64,000 nt of DNA from Branchipolynoe longqiensis (lineage: Eukaryota > Annelida > Polychaeta > Phyllodocida > Polynoidae). Shown piece after piece: positions 10,601-19,090 of the stretch. Below the pieces are notes generated by a model. It saw only the letters and a program-made list of their open reading frames with translations. It was not told where the DNA came from and made no database searches. The translations under genes were made by a program, and so were the position numbers. Where the stretch lies: NCBI GenBank assembly GCA_030323885.1, contig CM059191.1:101728292-101792291 (forward strand), given 5' to 3'. How positions within the stretch are numbered: the first letter of the stretch is position 1; each line of letters opens with the position of its first letter.

Positions 10601-12714
10601 TCCACCCATCAATTGATGCTGATAAATGTCTAATTTAGAGTTGCATGGTCTGATGAAACATAATTTTGTCAAATTAAAACAACTACTTACATTTGATCCT
10701 ATATAGCCAACTCAGATACTGGTGCATTAGCTAATGATTTGGGACAGCATATACAGAATAACCTGTGAATTTATAACCTCACCCCTTTGGACACTCACCT
10801 TGAAACACCCAGTATGCAGGGAGGCCATTAACCAATTAGGCCAATCTCATGACCTCATTAGCCTCCCCTGACTAAGTAGGCCTACTGTGCAGGGCCATAG
10901 AGGGGAAGGGGAAATGAGGTGGATGTTGCCCCTCCCCTCGATGTTGGATATTCAATGCTGTTTGGTAAATTCAATAAATATAATTAATCAATTTGGGTAA
11001 TTTACATTTTGAAAATTTTACATTTGTCAATTAAAATTGCATCTGCCATCGATACTGTATGGTATGAGGGAGGATGATACATGGATGACATAACAGTAAA
11101 TAATAACAGAGCAATAATATGTACATGAGAAATGCAAGCAGTACCCATATCCTTGGCGGTCTAAATGTATGTGAGGATGCGCACGCATGTGTTTTGCGCG
11201 CATCCGGTTGAAATTTGTCAGTTACACTGTATATAAAAGGAAAATATTTTGTTGTTATTGAATGTAAAAAGAAGTGAACCATATGGAGTGAGATATGTGC
11301 ATTTGAAAGTTTTTGACTTTCAGATCTTTTGTATTAGCTAATGCAGCAGCCATTCCATGCTGGCCACCTCAGACGGGCCTGAGCATTAATAGTTTGATGG
11401 GATCCGTCACAAATAAACAGGTTTCCGGGTTTTAATGCTATGATGGTAGCAGCTGTTCTGGTTGTGCCTATGCGTTATCATTTGGACGGAATCCATCGCA
11501 AATGTGCCGGGTTCTATGCTTAATACTATGATGGCAGTAGCCATATTCTACAATCCAGCCGGCCCTGAGCATTAACGGCTTGACGGGATCCGCCGCAAAT
11601 GCATAGATCTCCAGGTTTAATGCTATGATGGCAGCAACTGTTCTGGTCATGTGTTACCGTTTGGACGGGATCCATCGCAAATGCGCCAGGCTCTGGGCTT
11701 AACGCTATGGTGGTGGCAGCCGTTCTGCAGTGTATGTGCTGGCGGCTCGGGATCGCAGAGTGTGCAGTGCGTCATAGGTGAGTGTAGAAACTGATATGGT
11801 GCTACGGCCCCAGGCCGTCCTCCGACGTAATACGCTGTGGAATGCGCATTTGTGATGCATCCCGTCCAAACGATAACACATAGGCACAACCAGAACGGCT
11901 GCTGCAATAATAGCATTAAACCCAAAAACCTGCGCAATTGCGGCGGATCCCGTCAAACCATCAATGCTCAAGCCTGGTTGAATCATAGAATGTGCAGTTT
12001 GGTGAGTGGTTGCATAGTTTGATGTTTTGAAATTTCTGCCATTGGGACGATGTCAATCATATACCGATGTATATGTGATGTTGGATATTCTATGCTACTT
12101 TGTCAATTTGATAGATATAGATCAAATTAACCTTTCTACAAAATAATATTTTGTTAAAAACCCTAGTGCCACGGGCATATGGCACCAATCTGTTCCCAGA
12201 ATGTTCACACCCCAAACAGAAATACCTACCTACAGCCCTGTCAGGTTCCAGGATTAGTAGGTCATCTAACATCATGTGGTCACCGCGAGATGACCATCTG
12301 GATCATAGCCACATGACTTTTGGCGAGCTTGTCAAAATTATTTTTGGTTCTTTCAGCTCAAATTGCTTCAAAACTAGTTATTTCTCATCAAAATGACTCC
12401 CTACTAATGATTAGTAGCTGATAACAATCAATTTGATATATTTAGCTAAAAAATAAGAAAAAATTGAAATGCCATCGGACCATGCAACAAAAAACTAAAA
12501 AACTAAAAAAATTATCAAATGAAATAATTCAACACTCCAATTTGTAGGTAAGAAGTGTATGCTGTTGATTGACACCGACCGGGCAGCGTCAGCTAGGGAG
12601 AAACGCTATGACGTCACACTGTGCTCGCTCCAACCACTGAGCTGCTCTCCAAAGAACAACCTGCTCGTTGGCGTCCCATCTGACACGCCGTCTGGCGGGA
12701 GTCGGGAGAACTAA
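1571..12714 (+). CDS. GSTCD: GSTCD-like protein, C-terminal methyltransferase-like half (8 exons, 5' incomplete)
   Basis: Eight exons (1571-1637, 2235-2331, 3793-3908, 6217-6261, 7295-7384, 8218-8424, 9639-9702, 12548-12714) join in one frame with matching phases and end at TAA 12712-12714, giving 283 codons. What is seen: an AdoMet-binding-like motif VDFCSGGGHLGI split over exons 3 and 4, then CLHACGVATD and CPCCYG in exon 6, HAADQTQVGI in exon 7, and a C-terminal SCSPKNNLLVGVPS. Established: these motifs and their order are typical of glutathione S-transferase C-terminal domain-containing proteins, intracellular proteins with an N-terminal GST-like part and a C-terminal methyltransferase-like fold whose substrate is not settled. 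The first exon starts in phase 2, so the gene continues upstream; vertebrate relatives are about 630 residues, so roughly half is present. All introns are GT-AG. The reading frame is intact. Confidence 0.9.
2235..2331 (+). CDS. GSTCD: GSTCD exon b
   Basis: Acceptor CGCTACAG, donor GAAG|GTGACC. It encodes LPWDDMPSAVNPAEG at its end, which runs into DLPGSRVARK of the next exon through a split glycine codon. The last 13 exon bases and the donor are the seed of the adjacent 35-bp minisatellite. Confidence 0.88.
2319..2703. repeat. 35-bp minisatellite made from the exon b end plus its 5' splice site, about 11 units
   Basis: Units start every 35 bp (2319, 2354, 2389 and so on to 2669) and read AACCCAGYCGAAGGTGCYC followed by an AT-rich spacer. 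The first unit is the real exon end and donor, AACCCAGCCGAAG|GTGACC. Ten more near-copies of that donor therefore lie in tandem in the intron. 35 is not a multiple of 3, and the real frame meets TAA shortly after the donor, so splicing at a downstream unit would terminate translation. Confidence 0.93.
3071..3735. repeat. 33-bp intronic minisatellite, about 20 units
   Basis: The unit is about 33 bp, centred on GATACATTAATGCAGGTGGC, with variants in the second half. Because 33 is a multiple of 3, open frames of 11-residue repeats appear on both strands; these are by-products. It ends about 57 bp before GSTCD exon c. Each unit contains ATGCAG|GTGG, which looks like a 3' splice site. Confidence 0.92.
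3793..3908 (+). CDS. GSTCD: GSTCD exon c
   Basis: The acceptor GATGTTATCAG ends at 3792 and the donor GTAGGT follows 3908. It encodes DLPGSRVARKCEQLENLAL and then DVIVDFCSGG, the first half of the glycine-rich AdoMet-binding-like motif. Confidence 0.92.
4190..4550 (+). pseudogene. LINE reverse-transcriptase C-terminus, 5'-truncated remnant
   Basis: An open frame from about 4240 to the TAA at 4548-4550 contains FFTLNKREGSRGHTLKLVK and then SFSNRIINIWNSLPQNVI and SFKNRLEKAW. This is the pattern found at the extreme C-terminus of CR1/Jockey-type non-LTR retrotransposon polymerases. No RT motifs remain upstream. It lies in the intron between GSTCD exons c and d and has no host function that I can see. 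Confidence 0.75.
4560..5720. other. GSTCD intron, AT-rich, little recognisable
   Basis: About 45 bp near 4588-4633 (GAGAGACAAATAAGTGTTCA onwards) recurs in reverse complement near 58256-58305, so a short dispersed repeat is present. The rest shows no coding frame, tRNA-like box or clear inverted repeat. Confidence 0.5.
5726..5826. repeat. short tandem repeat, about 27 bp x 4
   Basis: Four degenerate units of the type CTCGTTTTATTAAAATAACT occur in the GSTCD intron. Confidence 0.7.
5970..6178 (+). mobile_element. SINE-A, 5'-truncated
   Basis: It matches the SINE-A body from GCGCTCAGCATTATTAGGA through to the tail CCTGATATGACCTTAGATG and CCAACAGCC. The tRNA-like head is missing. It ends about 38 bp before GSTCD exon d. 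Confidence 0.85.
6217..6261 (+). CDS. GSTCD: GSTCD exon d (45-nt micro-exon)
   Basis: The acceptor GTGTACAG ends at 6216 and the donor GTAAGT follows 6261. Fifteen codons read GHLGILIAHLLPSCK, completing the GGGHLGI motif. The phase is 0 at both ends. It is too short for ORF finding and is supported by exact junction continuity on both sides. Confidence 0.92.
6435..6776 (+). mobile_element. SINE-A, full length with 13-bp target duplication
   Basis: The element is 342 bp. It has a tRNA-like head with an A-box-like TGGCCGAATGAGTTAGAGC and a B-box-like GGTTCAAACCC, a body, and a tail CCTGATATGACCTTAGATG ending in a short A/C-rich stretch. GCTACTTCTGGGG flanks it at 6422-6434 and 6777-6789, showing target-primed insertion. 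It lies in a GSTCD intron. Confidence 0.95.
7015..7092 (+). mobile_element. SINE-A tail fragment
   Basis: GTCACAAGTTGTTACTCTTC and the following CCTGATATGACCTTTGATG with CCCCAACAAACAAAC are SINE-A 3' end sequence only. Confidence 0.75.
7295..7384 (+). CDS. GSTCD: GSTCD exon e
   Basis: The acceptor TACTTTTAG ends at 7294 and the donor GTGAGT follows 7384. Thirty codons read VILVENKEESIIRGEKR and then IRALGMSNIVMYQ. VENKEES is the expected acidic-loop region after the AdoMet-binding motif. Confidence 0.93.
7420..7630. repeat. polypyrimidine microsatellite (TTC/CTC, TTCTATTTCTAAT units)
   Basis: Over 200 bases are almost pure C/T on the + strand: 15-bp TTCTATTTCTAATTC units first, then TTC and CTCCTT arrays. 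It begins about 35 bp after the exon e donor. Long open frames on both strands here are compositional artefacts. Confidence 0.95.
7851..8151 (+). mobile_element. SINE-B (tRNA-derived), copy 1
   Basis: The head GGTGTTCTCTGTGGTGGAGT with TTAGAGTGTCTGAC and GGTTTGATTCC resembles tRNA A and B boxes. The body includes GCCAATTTGGATTTCCACCG. It ends TATAAATCTT about 66 bp before GSTCD exon f. Other copies are at 37311-37622, 39623-39935 and 58308-58616. Confidence 0.88.
8218..8424 (+). CDS. GSTCD: GSTCD exon f (core methyltransferase-like exon)
   Basis: The acceptor GTTTCAG ends at 8217; the donor GTTGGT follows 8424 and is weak at +3/+4. Sixty-nine codons contain NMDYFIGSFNIGVCLHACG, then VATDLVLQRC and FVICPCCYGG, the most diagnostic GSTCD block. 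The phase is 0 at both ends. Confidence 0.95.
8588..8754. mobile_element. small TIR element (MITE-like)
   Basis: It starts GTGCCGGATTTA and ends TAAATCCGGCAC, an inverted pair bounding about 165 bp in the GSTCD intron. There is no second copy in the window, so the exact ends are approximate. Confidence 0.6.
8975..9615. repeat. degenerate 17-20 bp tandem repeat before exon g
   Basis: Some 30 variable units of the type TGCTTACTGTTTGACCA run up to about 24 bp before the exon g acceptor. The last unit merges into the pyrimidine tract TACTTTCTGTTCGCCCCCTC. Confidence 0.88.
9639..9702 (+). CDS. GSTCD: GSTCD exon g
   Basis: The acceptor TCTGCTACAG ends at 9638 and the donor GTAAGC follows 9702. 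It encodes DYLVLGHAADQTQVGIKQAG-N, and its final G completes a glycine codon with the last exon. Confidence 0.94.
9735..9815 (+). repeat. G-rich tandem, quadruplex-capable
   Basis: A duplicated GTGGGGAGGGGGTGGGGT block with runs of 4-10 G lies about 35 nt after the exon g donor, on the transcribed sense strand. Many overlapping G4-type patterns are visible. Confidence 0.85.
9816..11330. other. GSTCD last intron, no clear features
   Basis: AT-rich sequence with a poly(T) tract at about 10030-10045, followed by GGTGTATTTATGCTG, which weakly recalls the SINE-C 3' end. No exon or complete mobile element is recognised. Confidence 0.4.
11335..12005. repeat. tandem and inverted repeat block (foldback-like)
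   Basis: A unit of about 187 bp (GAGCATTAATAGTTTGATGG at 11381, GAGCATTAACGGCTTGACGG at 11568) is repeated. It recurs inverted from about 11850 to 11990 (GCGGCGGATCCCGTCAAACC, then AACACATAGGCACAACCAGA). The words TGGACGGGATCCATCGCAAA and GCAGCAGCCGTTCTGGT are shared. It looks like a foldback element or satellite seed. Confidence 0.75.
12310..12500. mobile_element. degenerate TTAA-MITE (family P) fragment
   Basis: GCCATCGGACCATGCAAC at about 12471-12488 matches the family P end, and GGCGAGCTTGTCAAAATTA matches its interior. It is an old copy ending about 60 bp before the last GSTCD exon. Confidence 0.6.
12548..12714 (+). CDS. GSTCD: GSTCD last exon
   Basis: The acceptor AATTTGTAG ends at 12547. 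The frame reads KKCMLLIDTDRAASAREKRY, then DVTLCSLQPLSCSPKNNLLV and GVPSD before an ending rich in Ser/Gly and TAA at 12712-12714. SCSPKNNLLVGVPS is the conserved GSTCD C-terminus. Confidence 0.95.
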
Positions 12715-13601
12715 TCAGGAATTATTTATAATAGACTTGACCTTTTCTACAGAGCATGTACAGTAAGGAGCTGTTCAAATTAGTTCTTGCGGCTACCATT
12801 AGAGGGCCGGGTGATGATGGAAATCCTCGAAAAGGCATTTTCTGCCAAGCACGCTACAATCAATTGCTATTCGCCATGTTAGTTCTGCAACTAATGTCCG
12901 TGTGTTGGTTGATGTTATCACCGTTGCCTGAGAGGTCAGTGCAGAATATTACAATATGCAGGATGCAACAAAGTATCAAACAATGCCTAGATTGTTCTAC
13001 AGTAGCATCTGTCTTCATTGACTCCTGTGATCGACGGACCTCTGCCTTGTACCAACAGTTCCCCTAAGTACAAACTGTTTTTGCCTCATTTGTCTGTCCC
13101 GCCAATGACAGGATAACCTTAAGGCCCTGTCACACATCACCGGATTGGGGGAAACGGAAAGAAACCGAACAAAGTCCGGTTTGTGTCCGTACAAGTTTTG
13201 AACATGCACAAAACTTGGAACGGATGCCGCCGGATTGACGTCTTTGTATTTTGTCTGGTTTGAGTCCGTTTAGTCTGCTATCCGTTCATGTCTGTTTCAT
13301 GTCCGTTTGTCCAGTGGCCATTGACTCGATAGCGCAACATTTTGACACATTTTAATACATTTTGATACTTATCACCACCAGACTAGACAATTCTGTCCAT
13401 TGCTCAATCCGGCGAGGTGTGACAGCCGCTTAAAATCTAGATGCAGAGTTGTCCTTTGAAGACATCTACTTAATTAAAGTAACAAAGAGTGCACAGCACC
13501 GTTTTAAAGTAATTGTGTTCTCGTTATATATTTGATATTGTTGTTTTAGTAAATTCTCATTCCTAATCTTCCATTATGGTTTGTGAAAATGTGTGAATAA
13601 A
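12715..13601 (+). promoter_or_regulatory. probable GSTCD 3' UTR with AATAAA at 13596-13601
   Basis: An AATAAA hexamer lies 880 bp after the stop. If used, the 3' UTR contains a complete 307-bp TTAA-MITE. A 103-residue open frame at 12756-13067 inside it has no recognisable domain and is probably chance. Other polyadenylation sites are possible. Confidence 0.4.
13123..13429. mobile_element. TTAA-flanked MITE (family K), copy 1
   Basis: TTAA flanks lie at 13119-13122 and 13430-13433. The ends GGCCCTGTCACAC and GTGTGACAGCCGC are inverted repeats. The interior iterates TCCG-containing words and holds a palindromic core, GTTTTGAACATGCACAAAAC. The TTAA target and TIR type fit piggyBac/Kolobok-like non-autonomous elements. 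Confidence 0.88.
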
Positions 13602-13713
13602 CATGCCTTATTTATGTCCTTACTGGCGGGAGCCATCTTCAAGGACTATAATAAAAATAACATTTTGACATATTTATAATCTGATTGAAAAACCAATGCA
13701 GATGTTTGCTATG

Positions 13714-14135
13714 ACCTGATATGTTGCCAGGACGTAAGCTAACAAAAAAAACCTAACAAAAGAACTTGTTTACATTTGATTGTTACCAATTCAGTTTTTG
13801 CTTAGATTTAAGAGTGCTCTAACTTGATAGTGCTGCCCCACTGAGTGACCATGTCGCTGGCACCATGACCCACACACACAGTCACATTGTCCTGATACTG
13901 TGCTAGCCAGTCCTTGTCCTAGAGCCTCAGGCTAGGCTGCGACAAGTATCACTTTTCTAAGTCATCGGCTGGGATTCAAACTCCCGACCGCTCGCATGGG
14001 AAGCCTGCACTCTACCGATCCCCGACAAGTATAAACTTGTTAAATCATTGGCATGACTCGTCCTGGGATCGAACCCACAACCCCCGCACGGGAAGCGGGC
14101 GCGCCTACCCAGTGGGTTCATGCCGTCCGGCGGTG
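13714..14135 (-). mobile_element. SINE-A fragments with two different tRNA-like heads
   Basis: About 13714-13765 is a + tail scrap. 13826-14022 is a - strand copy whose head, on the - strand, reads GGTAGAGTGCAGGCTTCCC with B box GTTTGAATCCC. 14023-14133 is a second - strand head of another type, GGGTAGGCGCGCCCGCTTCC and GGGTTCGATCCCAGGA, joined to the start of the same body (CCAATGAT). None is a functional tRNA gene: the heads run into SINE body. Confidence 0.75.
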
Positions 14136-14240
14136 GAGGTCTATTTATTGCCGTGTTGAATGGATGCCGATCACGTGACTGCCCGTGACCTGTTCGGCGC
14201 GTTCTGGTGAGCAGTGACCCGTGACCCGTGGAGAGGCGTT

Positions 14241-14244
14241 TGTT

Positions 14245-14279
<35 letters not shown>

Positions 14280-14282
14280 AAA
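14241..14282. repeat. (TG)n microsatellite
   Basis: About 14 TG dinucleotides follow a short TA run, in non-coding DNA. Confidence 0.95.
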
Positions 14283-14348
14283 GAGAGAAGGTCACGCTTT
14301 CATATGTCTCCTTGCATAATGCCCAGCTCTGACTGGTCTGATATTGAG

Positions 14349-14697
14349 TTTGTTTGTTGTTTTACGTCCTAGCAACATTTAAGGTCATATCAGGATGGGT
14401 ACCGACTTGTAACAGTGCGCACTCATGGCGACTTTATAGTGCTGCCCCACTGGGAAATCAGGCTGCCAGCACCATGACCTGATATCCCACTCAGTCACAT
14501 TATCCTGACACTGAGTGAACCAGTCCTTGCCCTATCCTAGTAATGCCGAGTGCCAGGCTAGGAAGTGACAAGTATACATTTTTAAGTCACTGGTTTGACT
14601 CGGCCAGGGTTCGAACCCACGATCTAATGGGTTCGGAGCCCCTGATCTCCCAAAACAGGGGATGGACACTCAACTCATTCGGCCACCCCGTCTGGTC
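14349..14697 (-). mobile_element. SINE-A, full length with 11-bp target duplication
   Basis: A complete - strand copy: tail TTTTACGTCCTAGCAACATT on the left, head GGCCACCCCGTCTGGTC on the right. Flanks CTGATATTGAG (14338-14348) and CTGATATTTAG (14698-14708) differ by one base. Confidence 0.93.
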
Positions 14698-14749
14698 CTG
14701 ATATTTAGTTGTTTAGTGTTGAAGTCTGTATCTGGAGTTCACATTCCAC

Positions 14750-15345
14750 AGACACATTCAGGGGCGTAGTCAGGTTCTATCGTTTGGGGTTTAACATTCC
14801 ATCGACACATTGAGGGGCGTAGCCAAGTTCTATAGTTTGGAACTTCAACTTATATCTATGAAGAATTTAGGCGCAAAACCACGAAAGCCTCAATCCAAAA
14901 ATGAAGTCTAAGTAAGAGATTTTTACCTGGAAATAATTTTAAAGCTCACTAATTCCACTTTTCATAAGATCACATGGTTATGGAACAATGAACAAAAGAG
15001 GAGGAATATATCAAAATTAACTTTTTGAAGGTTTGATTCCAATGTTTATCTTCATTTTTGGATTGGCATTTACATGGTTTTGCGCTTGAAATCTTCATAT
15101 GAAGGGTTCAGGCGCAAAAACTGACAAATGCCATTTGGGCCGAAATGAAACTGATTATCACATTTTAACTGAAGCTGCCTTCATCATTCCGATAGTCAAA
15201 CCTGTTTGTTTGCAGAAACTGACACATCCCCTATATAATGCACTACACAATATGAAATTGATAGACTTTTGCCGGAAAGCACAGACAATTCTATTTGACA
15301 GAAAACATGCATTTTTCGTTTTTTTCGCCTGAACTCTTCATACTT
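14750..15345. mobile_element. two adjacent TIR elements of one family
   Basis: About 14857-15100 is bounded by GAAGAATTTAGGCGCAAAAC and a near reverse complement, TTTTGCGCTTGAAATCTTC. About 15098-15345 is bounded by ATGAAGGGTTCAGGCGCAAA and TTTCGCCTGAACTCTTCAT. They abut at 15098. Upstream, GAGGGGCGTAGYCA is repeated at 14759 and 14812. No long frame is seen. Confidence 0.7.
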
Positions 15346-16078
15346 ATAGAATTGGGCCATGTTGGGTGTAGTCGGCTCAGTAACATCATTATGCAGTCCA
15401 AGAATCGAGCTGTGTCAGGTGTAGTTGGCTCAGTTCGAGAGCAGCATTTTACAGGACAAGAATCGAGCCATGTCGGGCGTAGTCAGCTCAGTTAGACATC
15501 AGCATTATACAGGACAAGAATCGAGCTATCTCGGGTGTAGTCGGCTCGGTTAGAGAGCAGCATTATGCAGTACACAAATCAAACTGTGTCGGTTGTAGTT
15601 GGCTCAGTTAGAGAGCAGCATTATACAGGACAAGAATCGAGCTGTGTCAGGTGTAGATGGCTGAGTTAGAGAGCAGCATTATACAGGACAAGAATGTTGC
15701 TGTGTCGGGGTAGTCGGTCCAGTTAGAGATCAGCATTATACAGGACAAGAATAGGGCTGTGTCGGGTGTAGTCGGCTCAGTTAGAGAGCAGCATTATACA
15801 GGACAAGAATCGAGCCTTCTCGGGTGTAGTCGGCTCAGTTAGAGAGCAGCATTATACAGGACAAGAATCGAGCCATGTCGGGCATAGTCGGCTCAGTTAG
15901 ACATCAGCATTATACAGGACAAGAATCGAGCTGTCTCGGGTGTAGTTGGCTCAGATAGAGAGCAGCATTATACAGGACAAGAATCAAGCCTTCTCGGGTG
16001 TAGTCGGCTCAGTTAGAGAGCAGCATTATACAGGACAAGAATTGGGCTGTTTCGGGTGTAGTCGGCTGGATCAGTAAT
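15345..16078. repeat. 58-bp satellite, subfamily A, about 12 units
   Basis: The unit is GGCTCAGTTAGAGAGCAGCA plus TTATACAGGACAAGAATCGA plus GCTGTGTCGGGTGTAGTC, with a period of 58 bp (for example 15601 and 15659). Confidence 0.93.
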
Positions 16079-16084
16079 CAGCTC

Positions 16085-17047
16085 GGTCAGTAATTGGCAT
16101 TACATGAATAGGGGCGTGTCGAGTACAGTCGGCCGGGTCAGTGCGTGGCATTATATACAACAGGAATCGGGGCGTGTCGGGTACAGTCGGCCCGGTCAGA
16201 CCACAGCATTATACACATCAGGAATCGGGGCGTGTCGGCTACCATCGTACACCAGATGGAATGGCCGAATGAGTTGAGCATCCGAACCCATGGGTTGGTG
16301 TGTTTGAACCCTGGTCGAGACAAACAAATGACTTAAAAATGTACATGTGCTGCTTCCTAGCCTGGCGCTTGGCATTATTAGGATAGGGCAAGGACTGGTT
16401 AGCTTAGTGTCAGGATAATAATGGGATATCAGGTCATGTAGCTGGCAGTCTGGTCTCCCAGTGGGGCAGCGGGTACAGTCGACTCGGTCAGAGCACGGCA
16501 TTATACACATGTTGTCCAGATATGATCTTAGATGTTGCCAGGATGTAAAACCAAGTGTACACAACAGGTGTCAGGTACAGTCGGCCCGGTCAGAGCGTGG
16601 CATTATACACAACAGGAATCGGGGCGTGTCGGGTACAGTCGGCCCGGTCAGAGCACGGCATTATACACAACATGTCGTCCTGATATGACTTTAGATGTTG
16701 CCAGGATGTAAAACCAAGTGTACACAACAGTTGTTGGGTACAGTCGGCCCGGTCAGAGCGTGGCATTATACACAACAGGAATCGGGGCATGTCGGGTATA
16801 GTCTGCCCGCTCAGAGCGCGGCATTATACGCAACAGGAATCAGGGCGTGTCGGGTACAGTCGGCCCGGTCAGAGCGCGGCATTATACACAACATGTCGTC
16901 CTGATATGACCTTAGATGTTGCCAGGATGTAAAACCAAGTGTACACAACAGTTGTTGGGTACAGTCGGCCCGGTCAGAGCGCGGCATTGTACACAACAGG
17001 AATCAGGGCGTGTCGGGTACAGTCGGTGCGGTCAGAGTACGGCATTA
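16085..17047. repeat. 58-bp satellite, subfamily B, with SINE-derived higher-order units
   Basis: The unit is GTGTCGGGTACAGTCGGCCC plus GGTCAGAGCGCGGCATTATA plus CACAACAGGAATCGGG (period 58, for example 16582 and 16640). A SINE-A copy lies at 16252-16556. A SINE tail segment (TCCTGATATGACCTTAGATG to GTAAAACCAAGTGTACACAA) recurs as a spacer at about 16675-16735 and 16895-16955, making units of about 220 bp. Confidence 0.88.
16252..16556 (+). mobile_element. SINE-A inside the satellite, middle replaced by a satellite unit
   Basis: The head (GATGGAATGGCCGAATGAG) and body are clear to CCCAGTGGGGCAGC. Then satellite sequence GGGTACAGTCGACTCGGTCA intervenes before the tail TGATCTTAGATGTTGCCAGG. 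The normal SINE segment with CACTATAAAGTCGCCATG is absent. Confidence 0.82.
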
Positions 17048-17317
17048 ACCCGGGGCTTGGTCCACCTGTGGGAAGGTGCATAGTTGTCTCCTCGTCGTGA
17101 CTGGATAGACACCTGTTAACCTGATCCTTCCACCCCCCTCTCTCAGCCCTCTCTCCCACCCACCCCGCCACACCCAGGAGTCCCCCCACAAGCTGCTTCA
17201 CAACACTGCACACAAGACACAGGAGGCAGTCAAGTAAGTAGCTGCTTGAAGCCGGACTTCCGACTTCACCTGCACGGCTCTCCTGCACACGTGGAATAAG
17301 TGTGTGTGCGTGTACTT
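17048..17317. other. no recognised feature
   Basis: C-rich sequence (about 17110-17190) without a coding frame or repeat match elsewhere in the window. Confidence 0.4.
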
Positions 17318-17854
17318 GGGGGCGTAATCGATTAATCAACTCGGGTCACCCGAGCCACTTTTTGGCGCATGCACACATCCTACAGACTTGGGTCGAATAA
17401 TTGAATACACTTCTCCATGCTCGGGGTCAAATAGATAACAGATTCACCCCGTACTTCCTGTACAGGGGTGAACGACAACGTAGTCTAAATACGGGCGAAA
17501 ATATCGTTAGTATGGAAAAACAAGTAGAATGCCTGGCACCAGTGTAAAATGGTTACTTATATCAGCATAGAGTTGGTGAAATGGGAGAGAATGCAAAAAG
17601 ACAAGATGGCGGCCAGAGAACGCTGTTGATTTCACTATTAAATTGCATTAAAGTATATGTTTTATTATATTTTCCAACTCAAAAGTAGTGGGTAAACATG
17701 AAGACATATACAAAGAATAAATGTTGCTTCTTAGATTGTGAAATTAGGCTCTCATAAAGACTCAATTCATTAGCCCGATTTTTCGACTGTTTTTATATCA
17801 GGCTGGTCTTCACCCGAGTACTACAAGTATCGGGTGAATCTTTTATCTATGGGT

Positions 17855-18182
17855 CAAAGACCCTATAATACTAAGACGGTTCACTCCCTATCTCTCCCAT
17901 GGTAATGTAAATTTCGCAGTTGCACCTTGTGGTGGGTTTGATCAGCCCGGCTGCTGGTTGGTGTTTCACATGTAAACACATACAATTATATTATACATGA
18001 GATAGGTAAGTATGAATACACATCAATATGAAATTGTTATGAACAAATACCCAGCATCATCACACATCTTTCACATTCATATATACGTTTATACATATAA
18101 TATAGCACCTGTTTAACCAAGAGAACAGCCAATGCACCAAGTGGTGGGTTTGATCATTTTGATTACACAGTACAGGCTGTGG
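17855..18182. mobile_element. hAT-like MITE (family H), truncated
   Basis: It starts with the family TIR CAAAGACCCTATAATACTAA and continues GACGGTTCACTCCCTATCTC. It contains CCAAGTGGTGGGTTTGATCA and stops near GATTACACAGTACAGG without the second TIR. Confidence 0.82.
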
Positions 18183-18367
18183 AATAATCGAATACGCTTC
18201 TCCATGCTCGGGGTGGACAAAATGGTGGCTTAATCCAAAACTTTTTTTTTTTTTAAATAACTATAGCAAAATAGGATTTAAAGTATTTTATGATTGCATA
18301 GTTTTGTTAAATTTCCATTTCATTAGTGTGTAGGACTGATACTGGTAGCTATTATGATGCAGGACCG

Positions 18368-18700
18368 GACGAGACGGGATGGCCGAATGAGTTAGAGCGT
18401 CCGTCTCCCATGCTGGTAGATCGTGGGTTCGAGTCCCGGTCGAGTCAAACCAATGACTTTAAAATTGATACTTGTCGCTTCCTAGCCAGGCGCTCGGCAT
18501 TATTAGGATAGGGCAAGGACTGGTGTGCTCAGTGTCAGGATAATGTGACTGAGTGGGATACCAGGTCATGGTGCCAGCGGCCTGGTTTCCCAGTGGGACA
18601 GCACTATAAAGTCGCCATGAGTGCGCACTGTCACAAGTCGGTACCCGTCCTGATATGACCTTAGATGTTGCTAGGACGTAAAACGACAACAAACAAACAA
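18368..18700 (+). mobile_element. SINE-A, full length with 14-bp target duplication
   Basis: The reference-quality copy of the family, 333 bp. ATGATGCAGGACCG flanks it at 18354-18367 and 18701-18714. The head has TGGCCGAATGAGTTAGAGCG and GGGTTCGAGTCCC. The body includes CTTCCTAGCCAGGCGCTCGG. The tail is CCTGATATGACCTTAGATG ending AACAAACAA. Confidence 0.97.
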
Positions 18701-19090
18701 ATGATGCAGGACCGTACCAGCACAAATGTGACGTCATCGTTCCTAGCAAACCCCAGCCAAAAGGTGGGTTACTGGGGTTGGGTCGCTTTGCACACGGCAC
18801 ATGTTTTTGTCAACTCCACAGTTTGATTTGAAATTCGAGCAACTCGGGTGACCCGAATCGCCCGGGCCGTGTTAATCGATTATGCCCAGTGTGCGTGTCT
18901 ATGTACTGGTGTGTGCATGTGTACCGGTGTATGCGTGTGTGTGCGTGTTTGAATTCGCAAAGTCCAGACATACACATTAGGCCAACGCGCTGTGAAATGT
19001 GTATGTATACACCCACGTGCAATCAATAGTACAGACTGAACTGTACTGATGGTAGGTATCCCAAGTCATTTTTGCAATGCAATGGAAAGT

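Larger units (their letters stand above)
17318..18889. mobile_element. foldback/TIR element (family Z), copy A, carrying two nested insertions
   Basis: It is bounded by GGGGGCGTAATCGATTAATC with AACTCGGGTCACCCGAG on the left, and AACTCGGGTGACCCGAATCG with GTTAATCGATTATGCCC on the right, an imperfect inverted pair. A hAT-like MITE (17855-18182) and a SINE-A (18368-18700) interrupt it. The segment around 18320-18800 matches family Z copy B (50188-51510) in reverse complement, including GACGTCATCGTTCCTAGCA versus TGCTAGGAGCGATGACGTTA. Confidence 0.78.

Noticed and set aside
12756..13067. 103-codon frame after the GSTCD stop
   Set aside because: No recognisable domain and located in the likely 3' UTR; probably chance.
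14045..14130. tRNA-Gly-like gene on the - strand
   Set aside because: The anticodon and T arms look good, but the 3' part runs into SINE body, so it is a SINE head, not a tRNA gene.
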